A stretch of 64,000 nucleotides of DNA from Betaproteobacteria bacterium (lineage in GTDB: Bacteria > Pseudomonadota > Gammaproteobacteria > Burkholderiales > Ga0077523), in assembly GCA_016713305.1 (NCBI GenBank), contig JADJPK010000008.1, positions 62,001 to 126,000 on the forward strand, given 5' to 3'. The stretch's first letter is position 1. Every line of letters starts with the position of its first letter. A program made the position numbers and the translations under genes. Positions 34,779 to 43,446 of this stretch are shown here, in pieces. The notes beneath the pieces were generated by a model. The model saw only the letters and a program-made list of their open reading frames with translations, did no database searches and was not told the origin of the DNA.

Positions 34779-37031
34779 ATGGCGATGCCGACGATGCGCG
34801 ACGACACTCTGCTGCTCGACGTCCGGGAACTGGATGTCTTCTACGGCCGGGCCCACGCGCTGCAGGGCGTGTCGTTCACGCTCGGCAAGGGTGTGCTGGC
34901 GGTCGTGGGACGCAACGGCATGGGCAAGACCACGCTCTGCAACGCGATCACGGGTCTGGTGCCCAGCATGGGCAGCATCCGGCTGGGCGGGCAGGAGATC
35001 CGAGGCCTGCCGGCCAATCGCATCACCGGCCTGGGGATCGGGTACGTGCCGCAAGGTCGCCGCGTCTGGCCCTCGCTTACCGTGGACGAGCATTTGCGGC
35101 TCGTGGAACGCGGCGGCCGCGGCGCCTGGGACCTGCAGCGCGTCTATCGCACGTTTCCCCGGCTGGCGGAGCGCCGCCGCAACGGCGGGGCGCAGCTCTC
35201 CGGCGGGGAGCAGCAGATGCTGGCGATCGGCCGGGCGCTGCTGCTCAATCCGAGATTGCTGGTCATGGACGAGCCCACCGAAGGCCTGGCGCCGGTGATC
35301 GTCGAGCAGGTGTCGGAGATGCTCTCCGGCCTCGCCCGCGAAGGCGACGTGACCATCCTGCTCGTCGAGCAGAATCTCGGTGTGGCGCTCGAGGTGGCGG
35401 ATACCGTCGCCGTCATGGTGAACGGCCGCATCGCACGCATGCTGCCCGCCGCGGAACTGGCGCGCGACCACGAACTGCAGCAGCGTCTTCTGGGCGTCAC
35501 GTCGGGAAGCGAGGACACCGACGCCGCCGAGACCGCAGCTGCGCCGTCTGCCGAGCCTGCGCGCGTATTCACGGTCCGGCGTGCCGGGGACGATGCGTTG
35601 CCCAGGTCACCCCAGACCGAGGCACCGGGCCACGTGCGCGGATTCACTCGATGGAACGAGGCGAATCCCGATGTCGCGGCCCTCGACGTGCCGGTCCGGA
35701 CCGGACGCGATGCGAAGGAAACGCTCTCACCGCCCGACGCCGATGCCACGGAGAGCGCATCCCTGGCATGGCCGGAGGCCGCGTCCAGCAGCATGGGCGA
35801 TGTCGTCTACGTGGCGGGCACGTTCGACACCAAGGGCCGCGAACTCGCCTACCTGCGTAGCTGTCTCGACCGGCTCGGCGTGCGCACGGTCACGGTGGAT
35901 CTTTCCACTTCCGGCAAGCCTTCGTCCGCCAACGTCGGGCCGAACGAGGTGGCGCGGCATCATGCGCGCGGGGCGCATGCGGTGTTCACAGGCGACCGCG
36001 GATCATCGGTGGAAGCGATGGCCGCTGCCTTCGAGCGGTTCATCCTCACGCGGCGTGACCTGGGCGGATTGATCTCGGCCGGGGGGTCCGGAGGGACCGC
36101 GCTTGCGACGCGCGCGATGCGCCGGCTTGCCGTGGGGGTGCCGAAGCTCATGGTCTCCACCGTGGCCTCGGGCGATGTCAAACCCTACGTCGGTCCTTCG
36201 GACATCTGCATGATGTACTCCGTGACCGACGTGTCGGGGATCAACCGGATTTCGGAACGGGTGCTCGCCAACGCCGCGCACGCCATGGCGGGCATGGTGC
36301 AGAACGCCCGGCGCATCCGCGAGCGGCCTGCGAGCAAGCCGGCGATCGGACTCACCATGTTCGGTGTCACCACCCCGTGCGTGCAGGCCGTGACCAAGGC
36401 GCTCGAGGAACGATACGATTGCCTCACGTTCCACGCCACCGGGACAGGCGGTCAGTCGATGGAGAAGCTGGCCGACTCCGGATTGCTGTCCGCCGTGCTG
36501 GACATCACGACCACCGAGGTGGCCGACGAGATCGTGGGCGGCGTCTTCTCGGCCGGACCGGAGCGTTTCGAATCCGTCATCCGGACCCGGCTGCCCTATG
36601 TGGGCTCGTGCGGTGCGCTGGACATGGTGAATTTCTTTGCCATGGACACCGTTCCGGGTCAGTTCCGCGGCCGCACCCTGCATCGCCACAACTCGAACGT
36701 GACGCTCATGCGCACCTCGGCGGAGGAATGCGCGCGCATCGGCGCATGGATCGCCGAGCGGTTGAACCGCATGGAAGGCCCGGTGCGATTCGTCCTGCCG
36801 GAAGGCGGCGTGTCCATGCTCGATGCTCCGGGCAAGCCCTTCTGGGATCCCGAGGCCGACCGCGCGCTCTTCACCGCCATCGAGAAGGAGTTCCGTCCCA
36901 CGTCGAAACGCAGGCTCGTGCGCACGCCGTGGAACATCAACGATCCGGAATTCGTGTCGTGTCTGCTCGACCAGTTCCGGGAGATCGAACCGGCCGGCGC
37001 CGTGCCGGACCGGTCGCAGTCCGGTCGCTGA
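34779..37031 (+). CDS. fusion of LivF-type ABC ATPase with Tm-1-like (UPF0261) domain
   Basis: A 750-residue two-part protein. Residues about 8-240 are a complete LivF ATPase: GRNGMGKTT, LSGGEQQM, LLVMDEPTEGLAP and LLVEQNLGVALEVAD. A low-complexity, probably flexible linker of about 100 residues follows (about 240-343). Residues about 345-750 are a whole UPF0261 domain: VYVAGTFDTKGRELAYLRSC, ISAGGSGGTALATRAMRRLA, GLTMFGVTTPCVQAV and LPEGGVSMLDAPGKPFWDPE. ATG 34779 has GGGAGGG eight bases upstream; a TTG two codons earlier is less likely. No stop or frame slip separates the halves. UPF0261 is the N-terminal half of plant Tm-1; the next gene encodes the other half. Function of the fusion unknown. 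Confidence 0.9.
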   Translation: MAMPTMRDDTLLLDVRELDVFYGRAHALQGVSFTLGKGVLAVVGRNGMGKTTLCNAITGLVPSMGSIRLGGQEIRGLPANRITGLGIGYVPQGRRVWPSLTVDEHLRLVERGGRGAWDLQRVYRTFPRLAERRRNGGAQLSGGEQQMLAIGRALLLNPRLLVMDEPTEGLAPVIVEQVSEMLSGLAREGDVTILLVEQNLGVALEVADTVAVMVNGRIARMLPAAELARDHELQQRLLGVTSGSEDTDAAETAAAPSAEPARVFTVRRAGDDALPRSPQTEAPGHVRGFTRWNEANPDVAALDVPVRTGRDAKETLSPPDADATESASLAWPEAASSSMGDVVYVAGTFDTKGRELAYLRSCLDRLGVRTVTVDLSTSGKPSSANVGPNEVARHHARGAHAVFTGDRGSSVEAMAAAFERFILTRRDLGGLISAGGSGGTALATRAMRRLAVGVPKLMVSTVASGDVKPYVGPSDICMMYSVTDVSGINRISERVLANAAHAMAGMVQNARRIRERPASKPAIGLTMFGVTTPCVQAVTKALEERYDCLTFHATGTGGQSMEKLADSGLLSAVLDITTTEVADEIVGGVFSAGPERFESVIRTRLPYVGSCGALDMVNFFAMDTVPGQFRGRTLHRHNSNVTLMRTSAEECARIGAWIAERLNRMEGPVRFVLPEGGVSMLDAPGKPFWDPEADRALFTAIEKEFRPTSKRRLVRTPWNINDPEFVSCLLDQFREIEPAGAVPDRSQSGR

Positions 37032-37046
37032 CCGGGGAGGAATGCC

Positions 37047-37877
37047 ATGCCGCGAATCGCGCGCGAAGCGATACTGCAGAAGTTCCGCGACATGATCGCG
37101 CGGAACGAACCCATCGTCGGGGGCGGAGCGGGCACCGGGCTGTCCGCGAAATGCGAGGAGGCGGGCGGGATCGACCTCATCGTGATCTACAACTCGGGCC
37201 GTTACCGCATGGCGGGGCGCGGATCGCTCGCCGGCCTGATGGCCTACGGCAACGCCAACCAGATCGTGGTGGAGATGGCGGCCGAGGTCCTGCCGGTGGT
37301 GCGCAGGACGCCGGTGCTGGCCGGCGTGAACGGCACCGATCCGTTCATGATCACCGACCACTTCCTCCGCCAGCTCATCGAACTCGGCTTCTCCGGCGTC
37401 CAGAACTTCCCCACCGTGGGCCTCATCGACGGCGTCTTCCGGCAGAACCTGGAGGAGACCGGAATGGGATACGCCCTGGAAGTGGAGATGATCCGGGCAG
37501 CCGGAGCGCTGGGCATGCTGACGACGCCCTACGTCTTCTGCGAGGCGGACGCGCGAGCCATGGCCCGCGCCGGCGCGGACATCGTGGTGTGCCACATGGG
37601 GCTCACCACCGGCGGGGCGATCGGCGCGGAAACCGCGCTCACGCTGGCGGACTGCGTGCCACGGATAGACACCCTGGCGCGCGCCGCGCGCGAGGAGAAG
37701 CCCGACGTGATCGTCCTGTGCCACGGCGGACCGATCGCGACGCCCGAGGACGCGCAGTGGATCCTCCGGCAGTGCCCCGGTGTGCACGGCTTCTACGGTG
37801 CATCGAGCATGGAGCGGCTGCCCACCGAGACCGCACTGACCGAGCAGACCCGCAAGTTCAAGCAGATTTCCCGCTGA
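37047..37877 (+). CDS. TIM-barrel protein of the phosphoenolpyruvate hydrolase/Tm-1 C-terminal family
   Basis: A 276-residue TIM-barrel protein (TIM-br_sig_trns family, often annotated phosphoenolpyruvate hydrolase). Landmarks are GGGAGTGLSAKCEEAGGIDL near 26-45, IYNSGRYRMAGRGSLAGLMA near 48-67, GFSGVQNFPTVGLIDG near 114-129 and LCHGGPIATPED near 224-235. In plant Tm-1 and its fungal relatives this domain is covalently joined to UPF0261; here it is a separate gene 15 bases after the UPF0261-containing fusion, so the two products probably form one enzyme. The reaction is unproven; the fold suggests C-C or C-O bond chemistry on a carboxylate. Confidence 0.85.
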   Translation: MPRIAREAILQKFRDMIARNEPIVGGGAGTGLSAKCEEAGGIDLIVIYNSGRYRMAGRGSLAGLMAYGNANQIVVEMAAEVLPVVRRTPVLAGVNGTDPFMITDHFLRQLIELGFSGVQNFPTVGLIDGVFRQNLEETGMGYALEVEMIRAAGALGMLTTPYVFCEADARAMARAGADIVVCHMGLTTGGAIGAETALTLADCVPRIDTLARAAREEKPDVIVLCHGGPIATPEDAQWILRQCPGVHGFYGASSMERLPTETALTEQTRKFKQISR

Positions 37878-37917
37878 CAGAACCTGGGCCGGAAGGCCCC
37901 AGGCAGGAGGAGCAAAG

Positions 37918-39597
37918 ATGACCGGCGCCGACTTCGGATACTTCATTCTCGCAGTGATCGCCATCGCCATCGTGGTGGCCATCGTGATCTGGCTGCTGCA
38001 CTGGCTGTACTTGCGTTCGTCCAAGGAGCGGGCGTTCGTGCGGACGGGGCTCGGCGGCCAGAAGGTCGTGGTGGACGGCGGTGCATTCGTGCTGCCCATC
38101 GTGCACGACGTCATTCCGGTCAACATGAACACGCTCAAACTCGAGGTGAGCCGCGGCCGCGACAAGGCCCTCATCACGCGGGACAGGATGCGCGTCGACG
38201 TCATCGCGGAGTTCTACGTGCGCGTGCAGGCGAGTCCCGACGCGGTGGCCGCCGCCGCGCAGACGCTGGGCCAGCGCACGCTGCAGCCGGACCAGCTCGA
38301 ACAGCTCATCGAGGGCAAGTTCGTCGATGCGCTGCGCACCGTCGCAGCCGAGATGACCATGGAGGAGCTGCACGAGAAGCGGGGTGAATACGTGAAGCGG
38401 GTGAGGGTGGTCGTGTCGGACGATCTGCTCAAGAACGGTCTCGAACTGGAGTCGGCGTCGCTCACCCAGCTCGACCAGACGGCGCTCGAGTACTTCAATC
38501 CCAGCAACGCGTTCGATGCCGAGGGCATGACACGGCTCACCGAGCAGATCGAGAAGCGCAAGAAGCAGCGCAACGACATCGAGCAGGACACGATGATCCA
38601 GATCCGCAACAAGAACCTGGAGACGGAGCGCATGGCGCTCGACATCGACCGCGATCTCGAGTACGCGAGGCTTTCGCAGGAACGTGAACTGGAGGTGCGG
38701 CGTGCGCACCAGCGCGCCGATCTCGCCCGCGAGCGCGCGGACAAGGAACAGGAAGCCGAGCGTGCGCAGCTCGCCGCCCGGGAAGCCATCGAGCGGGCGC
38801 GTATCGGTACCGAACGGGTGCTGGAAGAGGAGCGCATCTCGCGCGAACGCGATGTGCAGGCGGCGGAGATCGAGCGCCGCAGGACCGTGGAACTTGCCGA
38901 GCAGCACCGCGCGATCGCCATCGCCGAGCAATCGAAGGCGCAGTCCGAGGCGCAGGCCGCCGCGGACAAGGCGAGGGCGTTGGCCGTGACCGAGGAAGAG
39001 CGCGTGTTCACGGCGCGCGAGACGGAGATGGCGGAGCGCCGCAAGCTCATCGAGCTGGTCGAGGCGCGCAAGGAGGCGGAACGGGACGCGTTGCGGCTCC
39101 GGCTCGCGGCGGAGGCCGAACGGCTCGCGGCCGAGGACCGCGGAGAGGCGCTGCGCGCGCAGGCCCAGGCGGAGGCGGACAGCGACCGCATCCGGGCAGC
39201 CGCGTTGAAGATCCGCGCCGAGATCGAGGCGGAAGCCACGCGCATGATGAACGAGGCGCAGAACGTCCTCACGCTGGAGGCCCGCCAGTCGGCGCTCAAG
39301 ATCAAGCTGGTGGAGCGCCTCGATTCGATCATCCGCGAGTCGGTGAAGCCCATGGAGCGCATCGAGGGCATCAAGATCCTCCACGTGGACGGCCTGGGTG
39401 GAGGCGGGGGCGGGGGTGAGATGGGGCCTGCGGGATTCGCCGACAGCGTCGTCAATTCCGCGCTGCGCTTCCGCGCCCAGGCGCCGCTCGTCGATCAGAT
39501 GCTGCGGGAGATCGGCATCGAGGGCGGGGACATCGGCAAGCTGGCGCAATCGGTGGCGGCGGCCCTGCCGTCGCCGCCGGACATGAAGTCCGAGTGA
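37918..39597 (+). CDS. flotillin-like SPFH/band-7 membrane protein
   Basis: A 559-residue flotillin-family protein. One N-terminal membrane helix (ILAVIAIAIVVAIVIWLLHW, about 10-29) is followed by an SPFH domain (about 38-210, RAFVRTGLGGQKVVVDGGAF). A very long coiled coil of charged, Ala/Glu/Arg-rich repeats spans about 210-460, and a Gly-rich patch (GGGGGGG) precedes the C-terminal oligomerisation segment. It should assemble as rings in the inner membrane and organise membrane microdomains. It starts 41 bases after the TIM-barrel gene and is followed 11 bases later by the SRPBCC gene, so it is embedded in the operon. A housekeeping role unrelated to the pathway is possible. Confidence 0.88.
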   Translation: MTGADFGYFILAVIAIAIVVAIVIWLLHWLYLRSSKERAFVRTGLGGQKVVVDGGAFVLPIVHDVIPVNMNTLKLEVSRGRDKALITRDRMRVDVIAEFYVRVQASPDAVAAAAQTLGQRTLQPDQLEQLIEGKFVDALRTVAAEMTMEELHEKRGEYVKRVRVVVSDDLLKNGLELESASLTQLDQTALEYFNPSNAFDAEGMTRLTEQIEKRKKQRNDIEQDTMIQIRNKNLETERMALDIDRDLEYARLSQERELEVRRAHQRADLARERADKEQEAERAQLAAREAIERARIGTERVLEEERISRERDVQAAEIERRRTVELAEQHRAIAIAEQSKAQSEAQAAADKARALAVTEEERVFTARETEMAERRKLIELVEARKEAERDALRLRLAAEAERLAAEDRGEALRAQAQAEADSDRIRAAALKIRAEIEAEATRMMNEAQNVLTLEARQSALKIKLVERLDSIIRESVKPMERIEGIKILHVDGLGGGGGGGEMGPAGFADSVVNSALRFRAQAPLVDQMLREIGIEGGDIGKLAQSVAAALPSPPDMKSE

Positions 39598-39607
39598 GGC
39601 GCGTGCC

Positions 39608-40048
39608 GTGATCCGCGTCTACACCTCCAGCGTCATCGATGCCGGCGCCGATGCGGTGTGGGCCGTCATCCGTGACTTCAACGCGCTGCCCGCGTGGCAT
39701 CCGCTCATCGCGGACTCCCGCATCGAGAACTCGCAGCCGTCCGACAAGGTCGGCTGCGTGCGCGCGTTCCGGATGCGCGATGGCGGGTTCATCCGGGAGC
39801 AGCTGCTGTCGCTCTCGGACTACGACTACCAGTGCACGTATTCCATTCTGGAGTCGCCGATGCCGATCACGGGCTACGTCGCCACGCTCAAGCTGTCGCC
39901 GGTCACCGATGGCGGGCGCACGTTCGCCGAGTGGAGTGCCGAGTTCGATTGCGAACCTGCTCGAGAACGCGAACTCGCGCAGAGCATCGGCCAGGGTGTG
40001 TTCCAGGCCGGGTTCGACGCCCTCAAGACGCGCTTCGGCCGTCGCTGA
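39608..40048 (+). CDS. SRPBCC (polyketide cyclase-like) small protein
   Basis: A 146-residue START/SRPBCC hydrophobic-ligand-binding protein. Pattern VWAVIRDFNALPAWHPLIAD near 17-36, then KVGCVRAFRMRDGGFIREQL and the C-terminal helix QSIGQGVFQAGFDALKTRF. The start is GTG 39608. The family includes cyclases, dehydratases and carriers for hydrophobic metabolites. It is homologous to the N-terminal domain of the next gene (same DFN..WHP motif and VGCVR strand), so one arose by duplication of the other. Confidence 0.82.
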   Translation: MIRVYTSSVIDAGADAVWAVIRDFNALPAWHPLIADSRIENSQPSDKVGCVRAFRMRDGGFIREQLLSLSDYDYQCTYSILESPMPITGYVATLKLSPVTDGGRTFAEWSAEFDCEPARERELAQSIGQGVFQAGFDALKTRFGRR

Positions 40049-40081
40049 CCGCGGCACCCGGCGCCGGTTCAAGGTACCGCC

Positions 40082-41542
40082 ATGACGATGCAGAGGGTCC
40101 AGCGCTCGGCCATCATCGATGCGCCGATCGGGCGCGTGTGGGAGATCCTGCGCGATTTCAACAGCCATACGGAATGGCATCCGATCGTCGCAAGTTCGTC
40201 GATCGAAGGCGGGGAACCGTCCGACCGGGTCGGTTGCGTGCGCAGTTTCGTGCTTCGGGACGGCGCGCACGTGCGCGAGCAACTGATCGCGCTGTCGGAC
40301 CGCGAACACCGTTTCACGTACTGCATCCTCGACGCCGACGTGCCGCTGGAACGGTATGTGGCAACCGTTCAGCTGAAACCGGTCACCGACGGCAACCGGA
40401 CGTTCTGGCACTGGCAATCGACATTTCGGACGCCGGCGGGACGAGAACGCGAGCTTGCCGATCTCGTCGGGCGCGACGTCTACGAGGGCGGCATCGCGGG
40501 CTTGCGGCGATACCTGCAGCAGGGGGCGCGTTTCGCGCAGCCCGACGTCGCGGGCGACCGGATTCTGGAGGGAGACGCCGTCACATTCGAACGCACGGGC
40601 GGGCCTGACGTGCTGGTGATGGGCCGCGCCGCTGCCCGTCCGCCCGCTCCCGGCGAGGCGCGCGTCCGCCATACCGCCATCGGGGTGAACTTCCTCGACG
40701 TCTATGTGCGTCGCGGCAGCGTTCCGCTGGCGTCGCCGGGGATGCCTCTGGGCGTGGAGGCCGCCGGAGTGGTCGTGGACGTCGGCGCGGAAGTCGCCAA
40801 TGTCGTCCCCGGAGACCGCGTGGCGTACGCGATGCTTCCTCCCGGCGCCTATTGCCAGGTGCGCACGGTGCCGGCGTCGCAACTCGTCCGTCTGCCGGAT
40901 TCCGTCGACGACGTCGCGGCGGCATCGGTGCTGCTGAAGGGGCTGACCGCGGAGTTCCTGCTGTTTCGCCTGCATCCGTTGCGGGCGGGGGAGACGGTGC
41001 TAGTGCACGCGGCGGCCGGGGGTCTGGGATCGCTGGTGTGTCCCTGGGCCCGTGCCCTCGGCGCCCGCGTGATCGGGACCGTGTCGTCGGAGAGCAAGGC
41101 GCGCGAGGCGCGCGAACGCGGCTGCCACGAAGTCATCGTGACGCGCGAGTACAACTTCGCCGATGCGCTCAAGCGCGCCACCGGTGGCCGCGGTGCCGAT
41201 CTCATCATCGATGGGCTGGGCGAGAAGGGGGTTCGGGACAACGTCGCCTCGCTTGCCCGGTTCGGCCACTGGATCAGCATCGGCGATGCCAGCGGTCCCC
41301 TGCCGCCCCTGTCCCCGGATGCGCTCATCCACCAGAGCGCGACGTTCTCGCGCCCCGTGATCTTCCACTACACCGAGGATCCGGTCCGACTGTCCGCGAT
41401 GGCCGAACGGTTGTGGGATGCCCTGGGCAGGAGCGTGATCCGTCCCCCGCCGGGGACGACGTTTCCCTTGCAGTCGGCCGCGGAGGCGCACCGGCGGCTC
41501 GAATCGAGAGCGACGACGGGAGCGCTGGTGCTGGTTCCTTGA
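40082..41542 (+). CDS. fusion of SRPBCC domain with quinone oxidoreductase-like dehydrogenase
   Basis: A 486-residue two-domain protein. Residues 1-150 are an SRPBCC domain (VWEILRDFNSHTEWHPIVAS, SDRVGCVRSFVLRDGAHVRE). Residues about 160-486 are a zinc-independent medium-chain oxidoreductase of the quinone reductase branch: IGVNFLDVYVRRGSVPL, GVEAAGVVVDVG, the nucleotide-binding VLVHAAAGGLGSLVCPWARA and a C-terminal SAAEAHRRLESRATTGALVL. It probably reduces an enone or quinone with NADPH, with the SRPBCC part presenting a hydrophobic substrate. The gene is in frame throughout with no internal stop. It closes the co-directional run from 26146. Confidence 0.88.
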   Translation: MTMQRVQRSAIIDAPIGRVWEILRDFNSHTEWHPIVASSSIEGGEPSDRVGCVRSFVLRDGAHVREQLIALSDREHRFTYCILDADVPLERYVATVQLKPVTDGNRTFWHWQSTFRTPAGRERELADLVGRDVYEGGIAGLRRYLQQGARFAQPDVAGDRILEGDAVTFERTGGPDVLVMGRAAARPPAPGEARVRHTAIGVNFLDVYVRRGSVPLASPGMPLGVEAAGVVVDVGAEVANVVPGDRVAYAMLPPGAYCQVRTVPASQLVRLPDSVDDVAAASVLLKGLTAEFLLFRLHPLRAGETVLVHAAAGGLGSLVCPWARALGARVIGTVSSESKAREARERGCHEVIVTREYNFADALKRATGGRGADLIIDGLGEKGVRDNVASLARFGHWISIGDASGPLPPLSPDALIHQSATFSRPVIFHYTEDPVRLSAMAERLWDALGRSVIRPPPGTTFPLQSAAEAHRRLESRATTGALVLVP

Positions 41543-41551
41543 AGGCAGGCC

Positions 41552-41581
41552 CGGGTCCCTGGTCCCTGGTCCCCGGACCCG
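41552..41581. repeat. short direct repeats inside an inverted repeat (GGTCCCT units)
   Basis: Three GGTCCCT/GGTCCCC units in a row are bracketed by CGGGTCC (41552-41558) and GGACCCG (41575-41581). It lies between convergent genes and could end transcription from the left. A similar CCCTGGTCCCTGG sequence occurs near 2990-3004. Confidence 0.5.
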
Positions 41582-41656
41582 AGACCACCAGACTCCGGTC
41601 TTACGTGGAAGCTGAAGGAATGCGCCGTGGGTCCGGCATACTCGCCCCGGGCCCCG

Positions 41657-42268
41657 TCAGTCGCGTGTTGCAGCCGCCCGGATCAGGTTCAAGAGGGCGC
41701 CGTACTCGTCGAGCGCCGGAAACTGGGGGAAGAGCTTCTTCACGTTGTCCGGTGCGTGGAACAGATAGCCGTGATCGGCCTCGATCAGCATGGACGTGTC
41801 GTTGAACGAGTCGCCCGCGGCGATCACGCGGTAGTTCATGCTCTTGAAGGCCTGCACGGCCGCTTTCTTCTGCTCCGGAATTCGCAGCCGGTAGTCGACG
41901 ATACGGTCGTTCTCCACCACCAGCCGGTGGCACAGCAGCGTGGGCATGCCGAGCTGGCGCATCAACGGCGCGGCGAACTGCTCGAAGGTGTCCGAGAGGA
42001 TCAGGAGCTGGGTGAACGAGCGGATCTCGTCGAGAAAGGCACGCGCGCCGGGCAGCGGTTCGAGGGTGCCGATGACTTCCTGGATCGCCGACAGCGTGAG
42101 TCCGTGCCGGTCGAGGATGTCAAGGCGCCCGCGCATCAGCTTGTCGTAGTCGGGTTCGTCGCGCGTGGTGCGCCGCAGTTCGGGGATGCCGGTCTTCTCC
42201 GCCACGGCGATCCAGATTTCCGGCGTCAGCACGCCCTCCATGTCCAGGGTAACGATCGATTGTTTCAC
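41657..42268 (-). CDS. thrH: bifunctional phosphoserine phosphatase/homoserine phosphotransferase
   Basis: A 203-residue HAD-superfamily enzyme. Motif I is DMEGVLTPE (9-17), where D9 is the nucleophile and the ThrH-specific glutamate E11 replaces the usual second aspartate. Motif II is in LLILSDTFEQF near 88-98 and motifs III/IV are AAGDSFNDTSML near 150-161. The length matches ThrH. It dephosphorylates phosphoserine in serine synthesis and can transfer phosphate to homoserine. Transcribed towards the end of the catabolic operon, so convergent with it. Confidence 0.93.
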   Translation of the reverse strand: MKQSIVTLDMEGVLTPEIWIAVAEKTGIPELRRTTRDEPDYDKLMRGRLDILDRHGLTLSAIQEVIGTLEPLPGARAFLDEIRSFTQLLILSDTFEQFAAPLMRQLGMPTLLCHRLVVENDRIVDYRLRIPEQKKAAVQAFKSMNYRVIAAGDSFNDTSMLIEADHGYLFHAPDNVKKLFPQFPALDEYGALLNLIRAAATRD

Positions 42269-42405
42269 GGTGAGCCGCCGGGGCAGGTTGGCAAAGCGCC
42301 GAAGTTTAATGAAATGCGCGGTCGCGGGCGAACGGACATTTCTGCGCCGGGTCGCGATTCTGGGTTACCTTCGGACCGTTCCGATCTGCCGCCGGAGGAA
42401 ACCAC

Positions 42406-42945
42406 ATGCGCGCCTTGATTCCCCTGATTTCCTGTTCGATTCTTTCCCTTTGCGCCCTCACGCAGGCGAGGGCGGAAGATCCCCCTCCCGCCGCCCTGCA
42501 GGAGCACCGCTCGGTCACCGCGCTCAAGACGGCGGGTGCGAAGCAATGCGGCCAGGCGCTCCAGGCCATGACGGGGGTGCTCAACTCGGAGGACGACTAC
42601 CCCTACCTCAATACCTGGAATCAGGAAGACCCCAACCGGCACGCCGTGATGACCATCTCGACGACTGCGTACGCCGACGGCTCGTCGATCGCGGCCGTGG
42701 GGATGTCACCGACCACCGCCGGGAGCTGCGACGCGAGTTTCGCTCAGGTGTTTCTGCTGCGGGAGACGTGCGCACGCCTGCGGGAGACGAGCTTCAAGGA
42801 CTGGAAGCACTACGCCGATCTGGGTACGACGCCGCTGCACGAGGATCCGACCTCGAGCTCTGTTGTCGCGGCCTTCGTGTCCACGCAGGAAGGCTGCCTC
42901 GTGTTCAAGGCGGGGCTGCTGTTCTTCCCGCCGGTCCAGCGGTAG
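42406..42945 (+). CDS. exported hypothetical protein
   Basis: A 179-residue protein with a signal peptide (LISCSILSLCALTQARA) and an excellent ribosome site (GGAGGAAA). I do not recognise the family. The mature part has four cysteines at about 48, 107, 117 and 166, suitable for two disulfides, and a mixed alpha/beta pattern. It is divergent from thrH across a 137-base gap. Probably periplasmic. Confidence 0.7.
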   Translation: MRALIPLISCSILSLCALTQARAEDPPPAALQEHRSVTALKTAGAKQCGQALQAMTGVLNSEDDYPYLNTWNQEDPNRHAVMTISTTAYADGSSIAAVGMSPTTAGSCDASFAQVFLLRETCARLRETSFKDWKHYADLGTTPLHEDPTSSSVVAAFVSTQEGCLVFKAGLLFFPPVQR

Positions 42946-42991
42946 CGGTCCCCAGCTCCGTCGAGGCCGACGGCTGCCGGCGCGCGGGGGC

Positions 42992-43195
42992 TTACTCGAG
43001 GAACGAGCGCTCGGTCCGGTGCGCGGAGCCGATGCCCAGGGCAGTCGATGCCGACACTTCGCCGGTGAATTCCTGGTAGTCGGGCGGTGTCGTGGGCGCC
43101 GTGGCGAACAGCACGGCGGCGATCAGCAGGCGCGGCGTCAGATCCGGCGACGGCGACGGCGCGATCCGGTTCTTCGTGGTGGGATCCAGGGGCAT
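42992..43195 (-). CDS. possible small membrane protein, 67 residues
   Basis: The start is taken at the ATG at 43195 with GGAG seven bases upstream on the minus strand; the upstream part of the same frame is proline/arginine-rich and unlikely to be coding. The peptide has one hydrophobic stretch (LLIAAVLFATAP) and a polar tail. No family recognised. It is the only candidate in the 500-base gap 42946-43446; the rest of that gap (43196-43446) shows nothing clear. Confidence 0.35.
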   Translation of the reverse strand: MPLDPTTKNRIAPSPSPDLTPRLLIAAVLFATAPTTPPDYQEFTGEVSASTALGIGSAHRTERSFLE

Positions 43196-43446
43196 GGGCG
43201 GGCTCCAGGGCAGGCAGGACACACCCTCCTTTACGGATGTCCCGCGCCGGGCTTGAGCGACGGCCATGACGAATCGATGAGCGCCCCAGCGGACCGGGCG
43301 CGGTGCCGGCCGGAGATTCGCCCTGCCGCGATTCCGGTCGTGCATGGCCCCGTCACGACGCGCTCCCGCCGGTGGCGGAGGGATGCATCCGGAGCGCATT
43401 TTCGGGATGATGACCGTCACGTTCATCCGAAACGGCGAGAGACAAA

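Noticed and set aside
40082..41542. SRPBCC-oxidoreductase fusion considered as two genes merged by a frameshift error
   Set aside because: The frame is continuous without internal start and ribosome-site signals between the domains, and the linker reads naturally.
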